Assembly: GCA_030640905.1 (NCBI GenBank) | Contig: DAOWIM010000300.1 | Coordinates: forward strand, 1 to 15,522 | Reading direction: 5' to 3' | DNA from: a bacterium | GTDB taxonomy: Bacteria > Zixibacteria > MSB-5A5 > GN15 > FEB-12 | DNA: 15,522 bases | Shown here: in pieces, positions 6,800-13,141 of the stretch | Position numbering within the stretch: the first letter of the stretch is position 1 | Layout: every line of letters starts with the position of its first letter | Translations under genes and position numbers: made by a program | Notes under the pieces: generated by a model | What the model was told of the DNA's origin: nothing | The model's input: the letters and a program-made list of their open reading frames with translations, nothing else | Databases searched by the model: none

Positions 6800-8015
6800 A
6801 GCTTAACGCCTTGATTGGATCCAGACGAGCTGCTCGCATCGCCGGATAGATACCAAAGAACACACCAACGCCTGTGGAGATGCCAAAACCAAGAATGATT
6901 CCAAGACCGGTAGGCGTTGCCTGAATATCCAGAAGCGCTCCCAGAATCCACTCACCCAATTTGACCCCCGCCGCTATGCCGATAACGCCGCCGATTAGCG
7001 AGAGGATAACTGATTCATAGAGGAATTGCGTCAAGATGTTACGTTGACGAGCACCCAGAGATTTGCGAATACCAATTTCGCGAGTGCGTTCCGTTACGGA
7101 AATCATCATAATGTTCATTATCACGATACCACCGATCACTATCGACATTGCCGGCAGTGAAATCAGAATGACACGAAACGCCCGCATGAGGTCGTCTATC
7201 ATGCTCAGCAGAGCGTCGGGCGTCCATATCGTAAAGTCATCTTCTTCTTCGTAGTCCAGATGACGAGCGGAACGAAGAACGACTCGCACCTGATCCATCG
7301 CGTCCTCTCGCTGTTCCAAGCTTGCTGCATTAATAACCAGATTGACTGGATTGCCCGGTTGCTTGTAAATCTTCTGATGCGTGGCGATAGGTATTGCCAC
7401 GTAGTTATCCAAGCCACTGATCATGGCGCGGTCCATTTTTTCAGCAGCCCCGATCACGGTAAATTCGTGTCCTCCGATGCGGATTTTCTTGCCCATCGGG
7501 TCTTCCCCCTCGAAGAAACGCTCGTAAACACGGTGACCGAGAAACGCAACCTTGCGTCGGCGAAAATTATCTTCCCATGAGAAATACCGTCCGGTCAGGA
7601 TTTCGATATCACGCATCTGCATCATGTTGGCCGTTTCCCCTCGAACCTCAACACGACCCATACTTTTCGACCCGTATTTTACCTTGTCGCCCGCATACGC
7701 CTCGGCGCCAACATCCTCGCAATCAGGGCAGCCGTCTTCGATAGGTTGAATCAACTCAACGGTCAGCTTCTTACGCTTCATTCGCTCAAAATACTCAGAC
7801 CAGGTCAGATCAAATCCAAAACGAGTGACCATGAAAGTATTCGGCCCCATCGACTTGATAACCTTCTCAAAATAATCTCCCTGCCCTTCGACTGTTGCAA
7901 CAATCGCGATTACCGATGTCACCCCCACAACCATCCCCAGAACGGTCAGACTTGACCGCAGGCGGTTGGCCCAGAGGGCCGAAGCAGCTTCACGTATGAG
8001 GGAAATCAAAATCAT
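6792..8015 (-). CDS. MacB/FtsX-type ABC transporter permease (first)
   Basis: The 407-residue protein is a paralogue of the following permease. It has an N-terminal helix (RSSLTVLGMVVGVTSVIAIV), a large periplasmic domain, three C-terminal helices, the coupling segment TERTREIGIRKSLGARQRNI and the typical ending YPAMRAARLDPIKALSYE. An unusual CPDC pair (Cys96 and Cys99) sits at the start of the periplasmic domain. The second permease has only one Cys there (MCP), so the pair is not a family feature I know. The gene follows the adaptor gene after 44 bp and overlaps the next permease by 8 bases. The ATG at 8015 has only a weak ribosome site, so translation may rely partly on coupling. The pair probably forms the membrane part of an asymmetric MacAB-like exporter whose ATPase is encoded elsewhere. 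Confidence 0.9.
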   Translation of the reverse strand: MILISLIREAASALWANRLRSSLTVLGMVVGVTSVIAIVATVEGQGDYFEKVIKSMGPNTFMVTRFGFDLTWSEYFERMKRKKLTVELIQPIEDGCPDCEDVGAEAYAGDKVKYGSKSMGRVEVRGETANMMQMRDIEILTGRYFSWEDNFRRRKVAFLGHRVYERFFEGEDPMGKKIRIGGHEFTVIGAAEKMDRAMISGLDNYVAIPIATHQKIYKQPGNPVNLVINAASLEQREDAMDQVRVVLRSARHLDYEEEDDFTIWTPDALLSMIDDLMRAFRVILISLPAMSIVIGGIVIMNIMMISVTERTREIGIRKSLGARQRNILTQFLYESVILSLIGGVIGIAAGVKLGEWILGALLDIQATPTGLGIILGFGISTGVGVFFGIYPAMRAARLDPIKALSYE

Positions 8016-8059
8016 TTTGTCAGTTCCGGTCGACGACTATTTGAGAGAACGCCATTGAT

Positions 8060-9415
8060 CTATTCATCATGATCATCGAGGTCTTCCAGCGAAGCCTCTT
8101 CGAGTTTGACCGCGTCGCCATCGGATAGCTTACGCAAAGTCTTGAAAGTACCAGAGACGATTGTATCACCTTCATTAACACCGGACAAAACCACAATATT
8201 GCGTTCGTCGGCAATGCCGGTGGCTGCTTCGACAAACCTGGCAATACCATTGTTGACTACAAAGACGCCCGACTTCCGAATTTTCTTAGTCTTCCTGGTC
8301 TTATCGTTGTCGGTCGAGGGGCTCACGATCTCTTGGTCTTCATCATCAAGGTCCGCGGCATGTACACCACCAGTATCCTCGCTGGTATTTTCTCTGGCGA
8401 GTGAATCAGCCCGGAGAGAATCGGGGTCGAACTTCCGCGTGACAATAGAAGCGGAGGGCACCAGCAGAGCATTTTCAGCTTTGTTGGTAGTGATATCAAC
8501 CGCAGCCGACATGCCGGGACGCAGCCCGAGGTCGGTCATTGCAAATCGTACTTTCACTCGGAAATTTGTTGTGTAGTCTTCCGATCCCTGTCCAACAACA
8601 ACCGCCGAGTTGCCGATTTCAACAATGCTGCCTATAAAAACAGTGTCGCGGAAAGCATCGACTCGAATATCTGTCGGTTGTCCCAGTTGCACTTTCGCAA
8701 TTTCGGTTTCGTCGACATCGACTTCAACTTCGAATACGGACAGGTCGCTGATCGTTACCAGCGTTTGTCCCTGCGTGTAAGCCGTCTGTGCCTGAGCGAT
8801 CTCTCCAACTTCGGCTTTCAGGTAAGTGACGATGCCATCCATCGGCGAGGTCACACTCGTCTTGCTGAGATTGTCCAACGCCTTATCCAACCGAGCGCGT
8901 CCGATTTTTCCCTGCGCTTGCATGGCATCGTGGTTCGCCTTTGAGTTTTCAAAAGCAAAGGTGGCGTTGTTGAAATCAGTTTCGGAAGTCATCTTCTGGT
9001 CATGGAGACGAACCTGCCGTTCATACTCGGCACGATCCTTTTTCAGTTGGGCAAAAGCTGCTTTTGTCCGCGCCAGAACCTCATCGAGAGAGTATCGCGC
9101 CTGGGCGACATCAGATTTCAACTGCACAGTGTCAAGCAGGAGAAGACGCTGCCCACAAACAACCTGCTCTCCCTCGGAAACACTAACTTCAATGATCTGG
9201 GCCGAAACCTCCGAGGCGATATCAACCTTGGTCTGTGGCTGTACCCGCCCGGAAGCTGTCACCAGTTCTGAGAGATCGTCGGTGATAGCAAGTTCAACCT
9301 GCACCGTCGTCTCATCACCGTTGGAACCAGCCACCGAGGCCAGGATGGCGGCAACTACCACAACTGCAGGTATTCCAAAAATCAGGAATCTCTTTTTTCT
9401 TTTAGACATCGCCAT
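8060..9415 (-). CDS. Periplasmic adaptor (MacA/HlyD-like membrane fusion protein)
   Basis: The 451-residue protein is a membrane fusion protein of the RND/MacA kind. A basic N-end and a single membrane anchor (residues 10-29) precede a half-lipoyl domain (about 55-95, ending GQRLLLLD). A long helical hairpin follows (about 98-184), then the second lipoyl half (SPMDGIVTYLKAEVGEIA). The beta-barrel (EVDVDETEIAKVQLGQ) and membrane-proximal domain (LRPGMSAAVDI) complete it. Residues about 328-381 are an extra hydrophilic insertion rich in Asp, Glu, Ser and Lys (for example HAADLDDEDQEI) inside the membrane-proximal domain, and the C-terminus is also acidic. The start at 9415 has AGAGGA 8 bases upstream; an ATG six bases later is possible. 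It is the first gene of the exporter operon and should link the two permeases to an outer-membrane channel. Confidence 0.9.
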   Translation of the reverse strand: MAMSKRKKRFLIFGIPAVVVVAAILASVAGSNGDETTVQVELAITDDLSELVTASGRVQPQTKVDIASEVSAQIIEVSVSEGEQVVCGQRLLLLDTVQLKSDVAQARYSLDEVLARTKAAFAQLKKDRAEYERQVRLHDQKMTSETDFNNATFAFENSKANHDAMQAQGKIGRARLDKALDNLSKTSVTSPMDGIVTYLKAEVGEIAQAQTAYTQGQTLVTISDLSVFEVEVDVDETEIAKVQLGQPTDIRVDAFRDTVFIGSIVEIGNSAVVVGQGSEDYTTNFRVKVRFAMTDLGLRPGMSAAVDITTNKAENALLVPSASIVTRKFDPDSLRADSLARENTSEDTGGVHAADLDDEDQEIVSPSTDNDKTRKTKKIRKSGVFVVNNGIARFVEAATGIADERNIVVLSGVNEGDTIVSGTFKTLRKLSDGDAVKLEEASLEDLDDHDE

Positions 9416-9470
9416 ATTTCGTATCCTCTCGCTTTCTCACATTCTTATCAGTTTGTTATTTGCGACAGCC

Positions 9471-9502
9471 GGGCAAATTTCGCCTATTGGCAAATTTTGC
9501 CC
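9471..9502. promoter_or_regulatory. 32-bp dyad upstream of the exporter operon
   Basis: Two 14-bp units, GGGCAAATTTCGCC (9471-9484) and GGCAAATTTTGCCC (9489-9502), form an inverted repeat with 12 of 14 positions matching and a 4-base centre, TATT. Each half is itself nearly palindromic around AAATTT, so the site can be read as two tandem operators at 18-base spacing. It ends 56 bases before the adaptor start. It may be an operator, or as RNA a strong stem with an AAUA loop in the leader. No T-run follows, so a terminator is less likely. Confidence 0.5.
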
Positions 9503-9649
9503 TTTAGTCGCGGTATGATTCATAAGACTGCGAAACAACCAAAAGGTTGCAAAAAAAGGCGACGAAGTTATCCAATCATTTCTCGTCGAGAACAATTCTG
9601 CAATGAAACAATTGCGCGCAGGCATCGTAACAGAAGATGAGGTAGTGTG

Positions 9650-9901
9650 TCACTGCTGTAGTTTCGGCATCACATCGGATGCGAGTAGAGTTATCTTGTC
9701 GTTGCGTTCGGTGATGATGACCTGCGACGGCAGGATAAAGTCGGCACGATCGAACTGGGCTTCCCACACGATTTCCTGAAAGGTCCCATCTATAACCGCG
9801 TCATTTTCGGTGGCACCTACGACCAGATCGACTCACATAGAGGCGAGTGGTAGCAGACAGACGAATGCGGACAGTAGTGCGCGGGAAGGTCTGCTACTCA
9901 A
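9650..9901 (-). pseudogene. Small secreted-protein-like frame interrupted by TGA
   Basis: On the minus strand one frame of 84 codons runs from a TTG at 9901-9899 to a TGA at 9652-9650, broken only by a TGA at 9835-9833. The part before the stop is signal-like (SSRPSRALLSAFVCLLPLAS). The part after it reads as good protein: VDLVVGATENDAVIDGTF, QEIVWEAQFDRADFILPSQV, IITERNDKITLLASDVMPKL. No start codon is available for the second part alone, and no good ribosome site precedes the TTG. It lies directly after the methyltransferase gene. A point-mutated small exported protein is the simplest reading. TGA recoding cannot be excluded, but no selenocysteine signal was recognised. No family is recognised. 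The remaining gap to the exporter gene holds the 32-bp dyad and otherwise nothing I can support. Confidence 0.4.
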
Positions 9902-9944
9902 GGATGTCGGTGTGTTAATATTATGGGTTGGAGCTCCCGCTTCT

Positions 9945-10652
9945 CTACTTGCGGCCGAAGATGTAGTAAACGCTTTCGGGTGTGAGACCGTCGCGCTGCA
10001 GAATCGCCGAGATCGTCTTGCCTTCGCTGATTAGATCAATATCGGCCTCCGATTCGGTCAACTCGTCAATGAATTTGGCGTTCAACTCGATAATCCCCTC
10101 AATAGCTTTTGGCATTTCCTCTTCGGTAATTTCTTCCAGGTATTCAAGATGCCGCATCTCTTTTAAGTTCAACGGGCTGACTGCAGCGCGAACTTCGTCG
10201 GCCGTAAACGTCTCGTTGTGCGTTTCGCCTTTTGATCTGGACACCCTGGCCCACCAATGGTGGGCGTGCCGATGGGAATTTTCCCTTTCAGTTTCCGGCG
10301 CCTGAGTGACCTCACAGACAATAAACCGGCCGCCCGGCTTCAGCACCCGTTTCATCTCGTCCAGCACCAACCCAACATTTGGTAAATGATGAAGGGAGTG
10401 TCGAATGGCTACCGTGTCGAAGTGATTGTCAGGGTACTCCATTGCCGAAGCATCCATGACCTGAAAACGAATTGCTTCGGGGCACGTCTCCTTTGCCTGT
10501 TCGATTCTCTCGCTCGATGTATCAATGCCGACAGCTTCGGTAAATTCTTCAAATGATTTGGTGAGTAGTTTCAAGAAGTCACCATGTCCACAGGCAACGT
10601 CAAGTATCCGGCCACCATCGCAACCTTTCAATTCTTCTATCAATGGGTCCAT
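9945..10652 (-). CDS. Class I SAM-dependent methyltransferase (Methyltransf_11-like)
   Basis: The protein has the Rossmann-type methyltransferase core. Motif I is ILDVACGHGDFLKLL near the N-terminus, an acidic residue after strand 2 (VGIDTSSERI) binds the ribose, QVMDASAMEYPDNHFDTV is motif II, and RHSLHHLPN and RVLKPGGRFIVCEVTQ are the usual later motifs. The C-terminal part (HAHHWWARVSRSKGETHNE, then a helical tail) probably forms the acceptor site. It lacks the cysteine pattern of arsenite methyltransferase ArsM. The start is taken as ATG at 10652 because GGAG lies 9 bases before it; the frame also allows a TTG at 10667, giving 240 residues. The substrate is unknown. It stands alone between a terminator and the interrupted small frame. 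Confidence 0.85.
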   Translation of the reverse strand: MDPLIEELKGCDGGRILDVACGHGDFLKLLTKSFEEFTEAVGIDTSSERIEQAKETCPEAIRFQVMDASAMEYPDNHFDTVAIRHSLHHLPNVGLVLDEMKRVLKPGGRFIVCEVTQAPETERENSHRHAHHWWARVSRSKGETHNETFTADEVRAAVSPLNLKEMRHLEYLEEITEEEMPKAIEGIIELNAKFIDELTESEADIDLISEGKTISAILQRDGLTPESVYYIFGRK

Positions 10653-10761
10653 GCAGATAATCTCCAATACACCGGTTTTTCAATAATGAACTGAATCGCT
10701 TCATTGATGCAAGCCTTTTCGAGGTTCTGTTGGAAGCATAGTGATCGGTACCCACCCCAAT

Positions 10762-10789
10762 AAAAAAAGCAGGAGCGGTGTGCTCCTGC
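10762..10789 (-). terminator. Rho-independent terminator after the membrane protein gene
   Basis: Read on the minus strand, a perfect 8-bp stem (GCAGGAGC / GCTCCTGC) with a five-base loop is followed at once by seven T residues. It starts about 30 bp after the stop of the 211-residue membrane protein gene and separates it from the methyltransferase gene. Confidence 0.92.
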
Positions 10790-10820
10790 CGTGATGATCT
10801 TTGTCTATCAATTGTCCGGT

Positions 10821-11456
10821 CTATGCGTCGCTATCGAAAGCGTACTTGAAACCATAGAATAGAGCGAGGCTGTAGAAAATAATGTCAATGAACGAATAGT
10901 ACTCGGCGAGGGATTTGATCGCATAGTTGAGGTTGATCCGCGACAAGACTTCAAGCGTCCCCATCCCCTGCTGTTCGGCAATGAACTGGCAGACCATAAA
11001 GATGTCGCCAGTCAAACATCCGACCGCAGCGAGCGTGGCACCGATGAGACCAAACGAGGCATCGGAACCGTGCCCGAAGATTCGAACAGCGTGCCCGACG
11101 AGAATACCGACACCAATTGCCATGAATCCAATCTGGATGCCGGTCACATAGGCAAATGTCGCCCAGACAGTCGCACCCAACAAAGCCGCGGCGGCACCGC
11201 CGAGGATCGCCATGATGTAGTTGGGGTCCTCCGCCCTTGATGCTCCCAGTTGTTGCTGAAGTTTCCGCGCGTCGGTGTCAATCGGACGACGGAAATGTGA
11301 ATCTTCGGTTGGCTGATCAAATCCGGGATCGGCCGGGGCCGGTGGCTTCTTGCCCGCCGGGATGATCATCCCAAAGTCGCCCATTGATGGTTTGGAACTG
11401 GCGGTTTCGTCAACACCACCAAAAACCTGCGGCAAATTATCGGGTATCTTCACCAT
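10821..11456 (-). CDS. Membrane protein with four helices and a disordered N-terminus, unknown function
   Basis: The 211-residue protein begins with about 75 hydrophilic, proline-rich residues (GMIIPAGKKPPAPADPGF and onward) that look disordered. Four membrane segments follow: IMAILGGAAAALLGATVWAT, IGFMAIGVGILVGHAVRI, FGLIGATLAAVGCLTGDI with the adjoining FMVCQFIA, and FIDIIFYSLALFYGFKYAF. The N-terminus is thus probably a cytoplasmic tail, as there is no signal peptide. The pattern 'AILGGAAAALLGATVWA...GFMAIGVGILVGHAVR' recalls a group of uncharacterised bacterial membrane proteins, but I cannot name the family with certainty. AGGAG lies before the ATG with a rather long spacing of about 12. 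The gene is a single transcription unit with an inverted-repeat leader upstream and a clear terminator downstream. Confidence 0.8.
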   Translation of the reverse strand: MVKIPDNLPQVFGGVDETASSKPSMGDFGMIIPAGKKPPAPADPGFDQPTEDSHFRRPIDTDARKLQQQLGASRAEDPNYIMAILGGAAAALLGATVWATFAYVTGIQIGFMAIGVGILVGHAVRIFGHGSDASFGLIGATLAAVGCLTGDIFMVCQFIAEQQGMGTLEVLSRINLNYAIKSLAEYYSFIDIIFYSLALFYGFKYAFDSDA

Positions 11457-11488
11457 ACGCTAACAATTCTCCTGATTTCCTTCCTGCC

Positions 11489-11535
11489 GCTCAGGTGACC
11501 TCCTCGATTTTTCGCCCTTGCGGCGACACCTGAGC
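11489..11535 (-). repeat. Inverted repeat in the leader of the membrane protein gene
   Basis: GCTCAGGTG (11489-11497) and CACCTGAGC (11527-11535) are perfect 9-bp inverted arms 29 bases apart. A smaller stem, TCGCC/GGCGA with loop CTTGC (11512-11526), is nested directly against the second arm. Read on the minus strand this would be a two-helix RNA about 30-80 bases before the start codon, with an exposed GAGGAGG strand. It matches no riboswitch class I can recognise. Confidence 0.5.
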
Positions 11536-11679
11536 CATCAGGTTGATTATCGGCAGGATTGGTCTAATATCGACTTTTCGAGCTATGACAGGCGGTGTGC
11601 CCCCTGATTCTTCCCGACCGATATAAAGTTGTCTCACAATGCGTTAAGCCCACCAGTAAGAAAAATTGCCATATTTTTA

Positions 11680-11717
11680 CAAATAATTGTTGTGTATTTA
11701 CAACTATTTACTATATT
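11680..11717 (+). promoter_or_regulatory. Predicted promoter and dyad operators before the XRE gene
   Basis: TTGTTG (11687-11692) and TACTAT (11709-11714) are 16 bases apart in an A+T-rich stretch about 35 bases before the XRE start. Two small dyads overlap it: ACAA-N4-TTGT (11680-11691) and GTTGT-N6-ACAAC (11689-11704). They are plausible sites for autorepression by the downstream regulator. Confidence 0.45.
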
Positions 11718-11746
11718 AGCCGTATAGATTACCGAAAGAGAGGAAT

Positions 11747-12007
11747 GTGAAAGGTCGGAAGCTATATAATCGAATTGCAGTCCTGCGGGAAGAGCGCGGC
11801 CTCTCCCGAAAGGAACTTGCCGGAAAGATCGGAGTCAATTTCCAGACTGTCGGTTATCTCGAAAGAGAAGAGTACAATCCGAGTCTTGATCTGGCTTTCA
11901 GGATCGGCGAAGTTTTTGGGCTGCCCATTGAGATGATCTTTTCAACTGCACCGATGAAACCGTTGAGCGTGGAGTTGATGGAACGTCGAATCGAAAGAGG
12001 TGAATAA
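11747..12007 (+). CDS. XRE/Cro-CI-family HTH regulator
   Basis: The 86-residue protein is one helix-turn-helix domain of the Cro/CI type. LREERGLSRKELAGKIGVNF holds helices 1-3, QTVGYLEREEYNPSLDLAFR includes the recognition helix and its conserved 'NPSL' turn, and a short C-terminal tail follows. It resembles the short YozG-like regulators that partner small membrane proteins. The start is GTG at 11747 with AGAGAGG close upstream; no better ATG is seen. Its stop is 1 base before the ATG of the next gene, so the two are translationally coupled. It most likely controls its own promoter and the membrane protein. Confidence 0.9.
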   Translation: MKGRKLYNRIAVLREERGLSRKELAGKIGVNFQTVGYLEREEYNPSLDLAFRIGEVFGLPIEMIFSTAPMKPLSVELMERRIERGE

Positions 12008-12008
12008 G

Positions 12009-12437
12009 ATGGAAAAGCAAATGTCCAGGACAAGTCGGCGGCTGGCGGTGGTGATCAACTACGGCGCCATCCTGCTCTTCCTTGTCTGCTTCTACTTGTC
12101 CGATAGTGTCGGGTGGAATGTCCCGATTGCGGCCTCAGTTGTAACAGCGATACTTGTAGCGCTGATTACTTTTTTCAGCCTGCATGTCAGAACAAAACTC
12201 TGGAAACTGGTACACAGCAAAATTGATAAGCTCGATGAACGCGAATTGCAGGTGACGCATGAAGCGCTTCGGTATGCCTATGGCATATTTACGGTGGTCA
12301 GCCTGTTGGTGCTTCTGGCTATCGCGCTTTCAACGCCGCAGTGGGATTCGTTGTTGATACTGATATTCGCCAGCCTACTCTATCTGGCCCATACGTTGCC
12401 ATCATCGGTGATTGCCTGGCGGAAGAAGGACCACTAG
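12009..12437 (+). CDS. Four-helix membrane protein paired with the XRE regulator
   Basis: The protein of about 142 residues has four predicted membrane helices: AVVINYGAILLFLVCFYL, PIAASVVTAILVALITFFSL, YGIFTVVSLLVLLAIAL and SLLILIFASLLYLAHTL. A charged cytoplasmic loop between helices 2 and 3 (HSKIDKLDERELQVTHEALR) contains DERE, a segment commonly seen in small membrane proteins next to HTH genes. The ATG at 12009 has GAGG 8 bases upstream; a GTG at 12000 would overlap the regulator. It may act as a sensor or anti-regulator for the XRE protein, as in other such pairs, but this is an inference. It ends 22 bp before the MITE-like element. Confidence 0.8.
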   Translation: MEKQMSRTSRRLAVVINYGAILLFLVCFYLSDSVGWNVPIAASVVTAILVALITFFSLHVRTKLWKLVHSKIDKLDERELQVTHEALRYAYGIFTVVSLLVLLAIALSTPQWDSLLILIFASLLYLAHTLPSSVIAWRKKDH

Positions 12438-12459
12438 CCGGCGCGCGGTATACCACCCA

Positions 12460-12631
12460 TTAGCAGGTTGTTGAAAAACTCCTTATAGTGGCGCTATGAC
12501 GGCGGACACAAGGCCCGCCGCTACGCGATGAGGGGCTGTCATCCCGCGTAGAGGGCGGCTTTACGTCGCCCGTCCTCAACCGCACGTTACAGTAAACTCA
12601 TAGCAAGAACGCTTTTTCAACAACCTGTTAG
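12460..12631. mobile_element. MITE-like element with terminal inverted repeats and TTAG duplication
   Basis: The 164-bp element (12464-12627) begins with CAGGTTGTTGAAAAA and ends with its perfect 15-bp inverse TTTTTCAACAACCTG. TTAG flanks it on both sides (12460-12463 and 12628-12631), which fits a 4-bp target duplication. It has no open reading frame. Its interior holds a second imperfect palindrome, CCGCC-N-CTACGCG against CGCGTAG-N2-GGCGG, with a further ATGA/TCAT closing the loop. The structure is that of a non-autonomous element moved by a transposase encoded elsewhere. The stem may also act as a transcription stop after the upstream membrane protein gene. Confidence 0.7.
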
Positions 12632-12669
12632 TAGCATGCCACTGTTGATGTAACGCATAAGAGAACATC

Positions 12670-12716
12670 GCCTGCCACTGGTGTGCTATATATAGAGTGG
12701 CTTGCTGCCGGCAGGC
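12670..12716. repeat. Imperfect inverted repeat after the zinc-ribbon gene
   Basis: GCCTGCC (12670-12676) and GGCAGGC (12710-12716) are inverted. An inner pair, GCCACT/AGTGGC, and a palindromic CTATATATAG lie between them, so the pieces cannot all pair at once. It starts 3 bp beyond the stop of the zinc-ribbon gene and could end its transcript, but there is no T-run. Confidence 0.3.
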
Positions 12717-12719
12717 CAC

Positions 12720-12929
12720 CTAATTGGTAAAGAAGTCGAAAACATTGCCCAGGGCCGAGCTATCGGCTTTGAAGAACTCGGTATAGCGACACTGACGGCA
12801 GATCACGGCGGTAAACTTCTGCCCCTGAACATCGAATATCTTGCTCCAGAACCCACCGGCGGCTCTGATTTCGCCAATTTCGTACTGGTTCCACCGACAT
12901 TTCGGACATTGATAATTCAAATGTTGCAT
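12720..12929 (-). CDS. DUF2082-type zinc-ribbon nucleic-acid-binding protein
   Basis: The 69-residue protein carries two CxxC knuckles, CPKC near residue 8 and CRQC near residue 42. Between and after them the sequence resembles the DUF2082 zinc-ribbon family: YEIGEIRAAGGFWSKIFDV, QGQKFTAVICRQCRYTEFFK and the ending LGNVFDFFTN. The four cysteines should hold one zinc ion. Family members are described as putative nucleic-acid-binding zinc ribbons without a proven role. The ATG at 12929 was chosen because AAAGGAG lies 7 bases before it. A longer open frame to 13067 exists, but that part is Cys-rich junk-like sequence and probably non-coding. The gene is alone on its strand and divergent from the metallophosphoesterase gene. 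Confidence 0.88.
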   Translation of the reverse strand: MQHLNYQCPKCRWNQYEIGEIRAAGGFWSKIFDVQGQKFTAVICRQCRYTEFFKADSSALGNVFDFFTN

Positions 12930-13043
12930 ACTGGTACTCCTTTGCGTTAGCGCGCTCTTGACTGGTAATCCTACTCTCAATACGAGATGGAGACAACAAA
13001 TATTCAGTCGAATTAGGGCGCAACAGTCCCCCCAACAGATCGC

Positions 13044-13072
13044 TTGATTGTCGCTACAGCTTAACATAACTT
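13044..13072 (+). promoter_or_regulatory. Predicted promoter of the metallophosphoesterase gene
   Basis: TTGATT (13044-13049) and TAACTT (13067-13072) are separated by 17 bases and lie about 70 bases before the ATG. The boxes are moderate matches to a housekeeping promoter. GGAGG 7 bases before the ATG at 13142 gives strong translation. Confidence 0.35.
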
Positions 13073-13141
13073 TAGAGATAGATAGTCCGGAATACTCGGA
13101 TCATTATCGCAAACACAACCACACCAATCGGAGGTACTATC

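Noticed and set aside
8826..9518. Plus-strand open frame of 230 codons opposite the adaptor gene
   Set aside because: It lies entirely over a well-supported adaptor gene on the other strand plus its leader. The translation is Ser/Arg-rich without domain features, a typical antisense shadow.
9576..9767. Minus-strand 63-codon frame
   Set aside because: The Cys/His/Arg-rich translation looks non-coding, and another frame over the same bases (9650-9901) reads far better as protein.
9945..10667. Methyltransferase as an arsenite methyltransferase (ArsM) linked to the arsenic-like operon
   Set aside because: It lacks the conserved cysteines of ArsM and is 8 kb from the ArsR-permease operon with unrelated genes between.
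11489..11535. Inverted repeat as an intrinsic terminator
   Set aside because: The arms are 29 bases apart, no T-run follows on either strand, and it sits upstream of a gene start rather than after a gene.
12930..13067. N-terminal extension of the zinc-ribbon protein, and a 91-codon frame (12760-13035) over the same place
   Set aside because: Neither has a ribosome site or family features. The ATG at 12929 has a strong AAAGGAG and starts the zinc-ribbon fold exactly.
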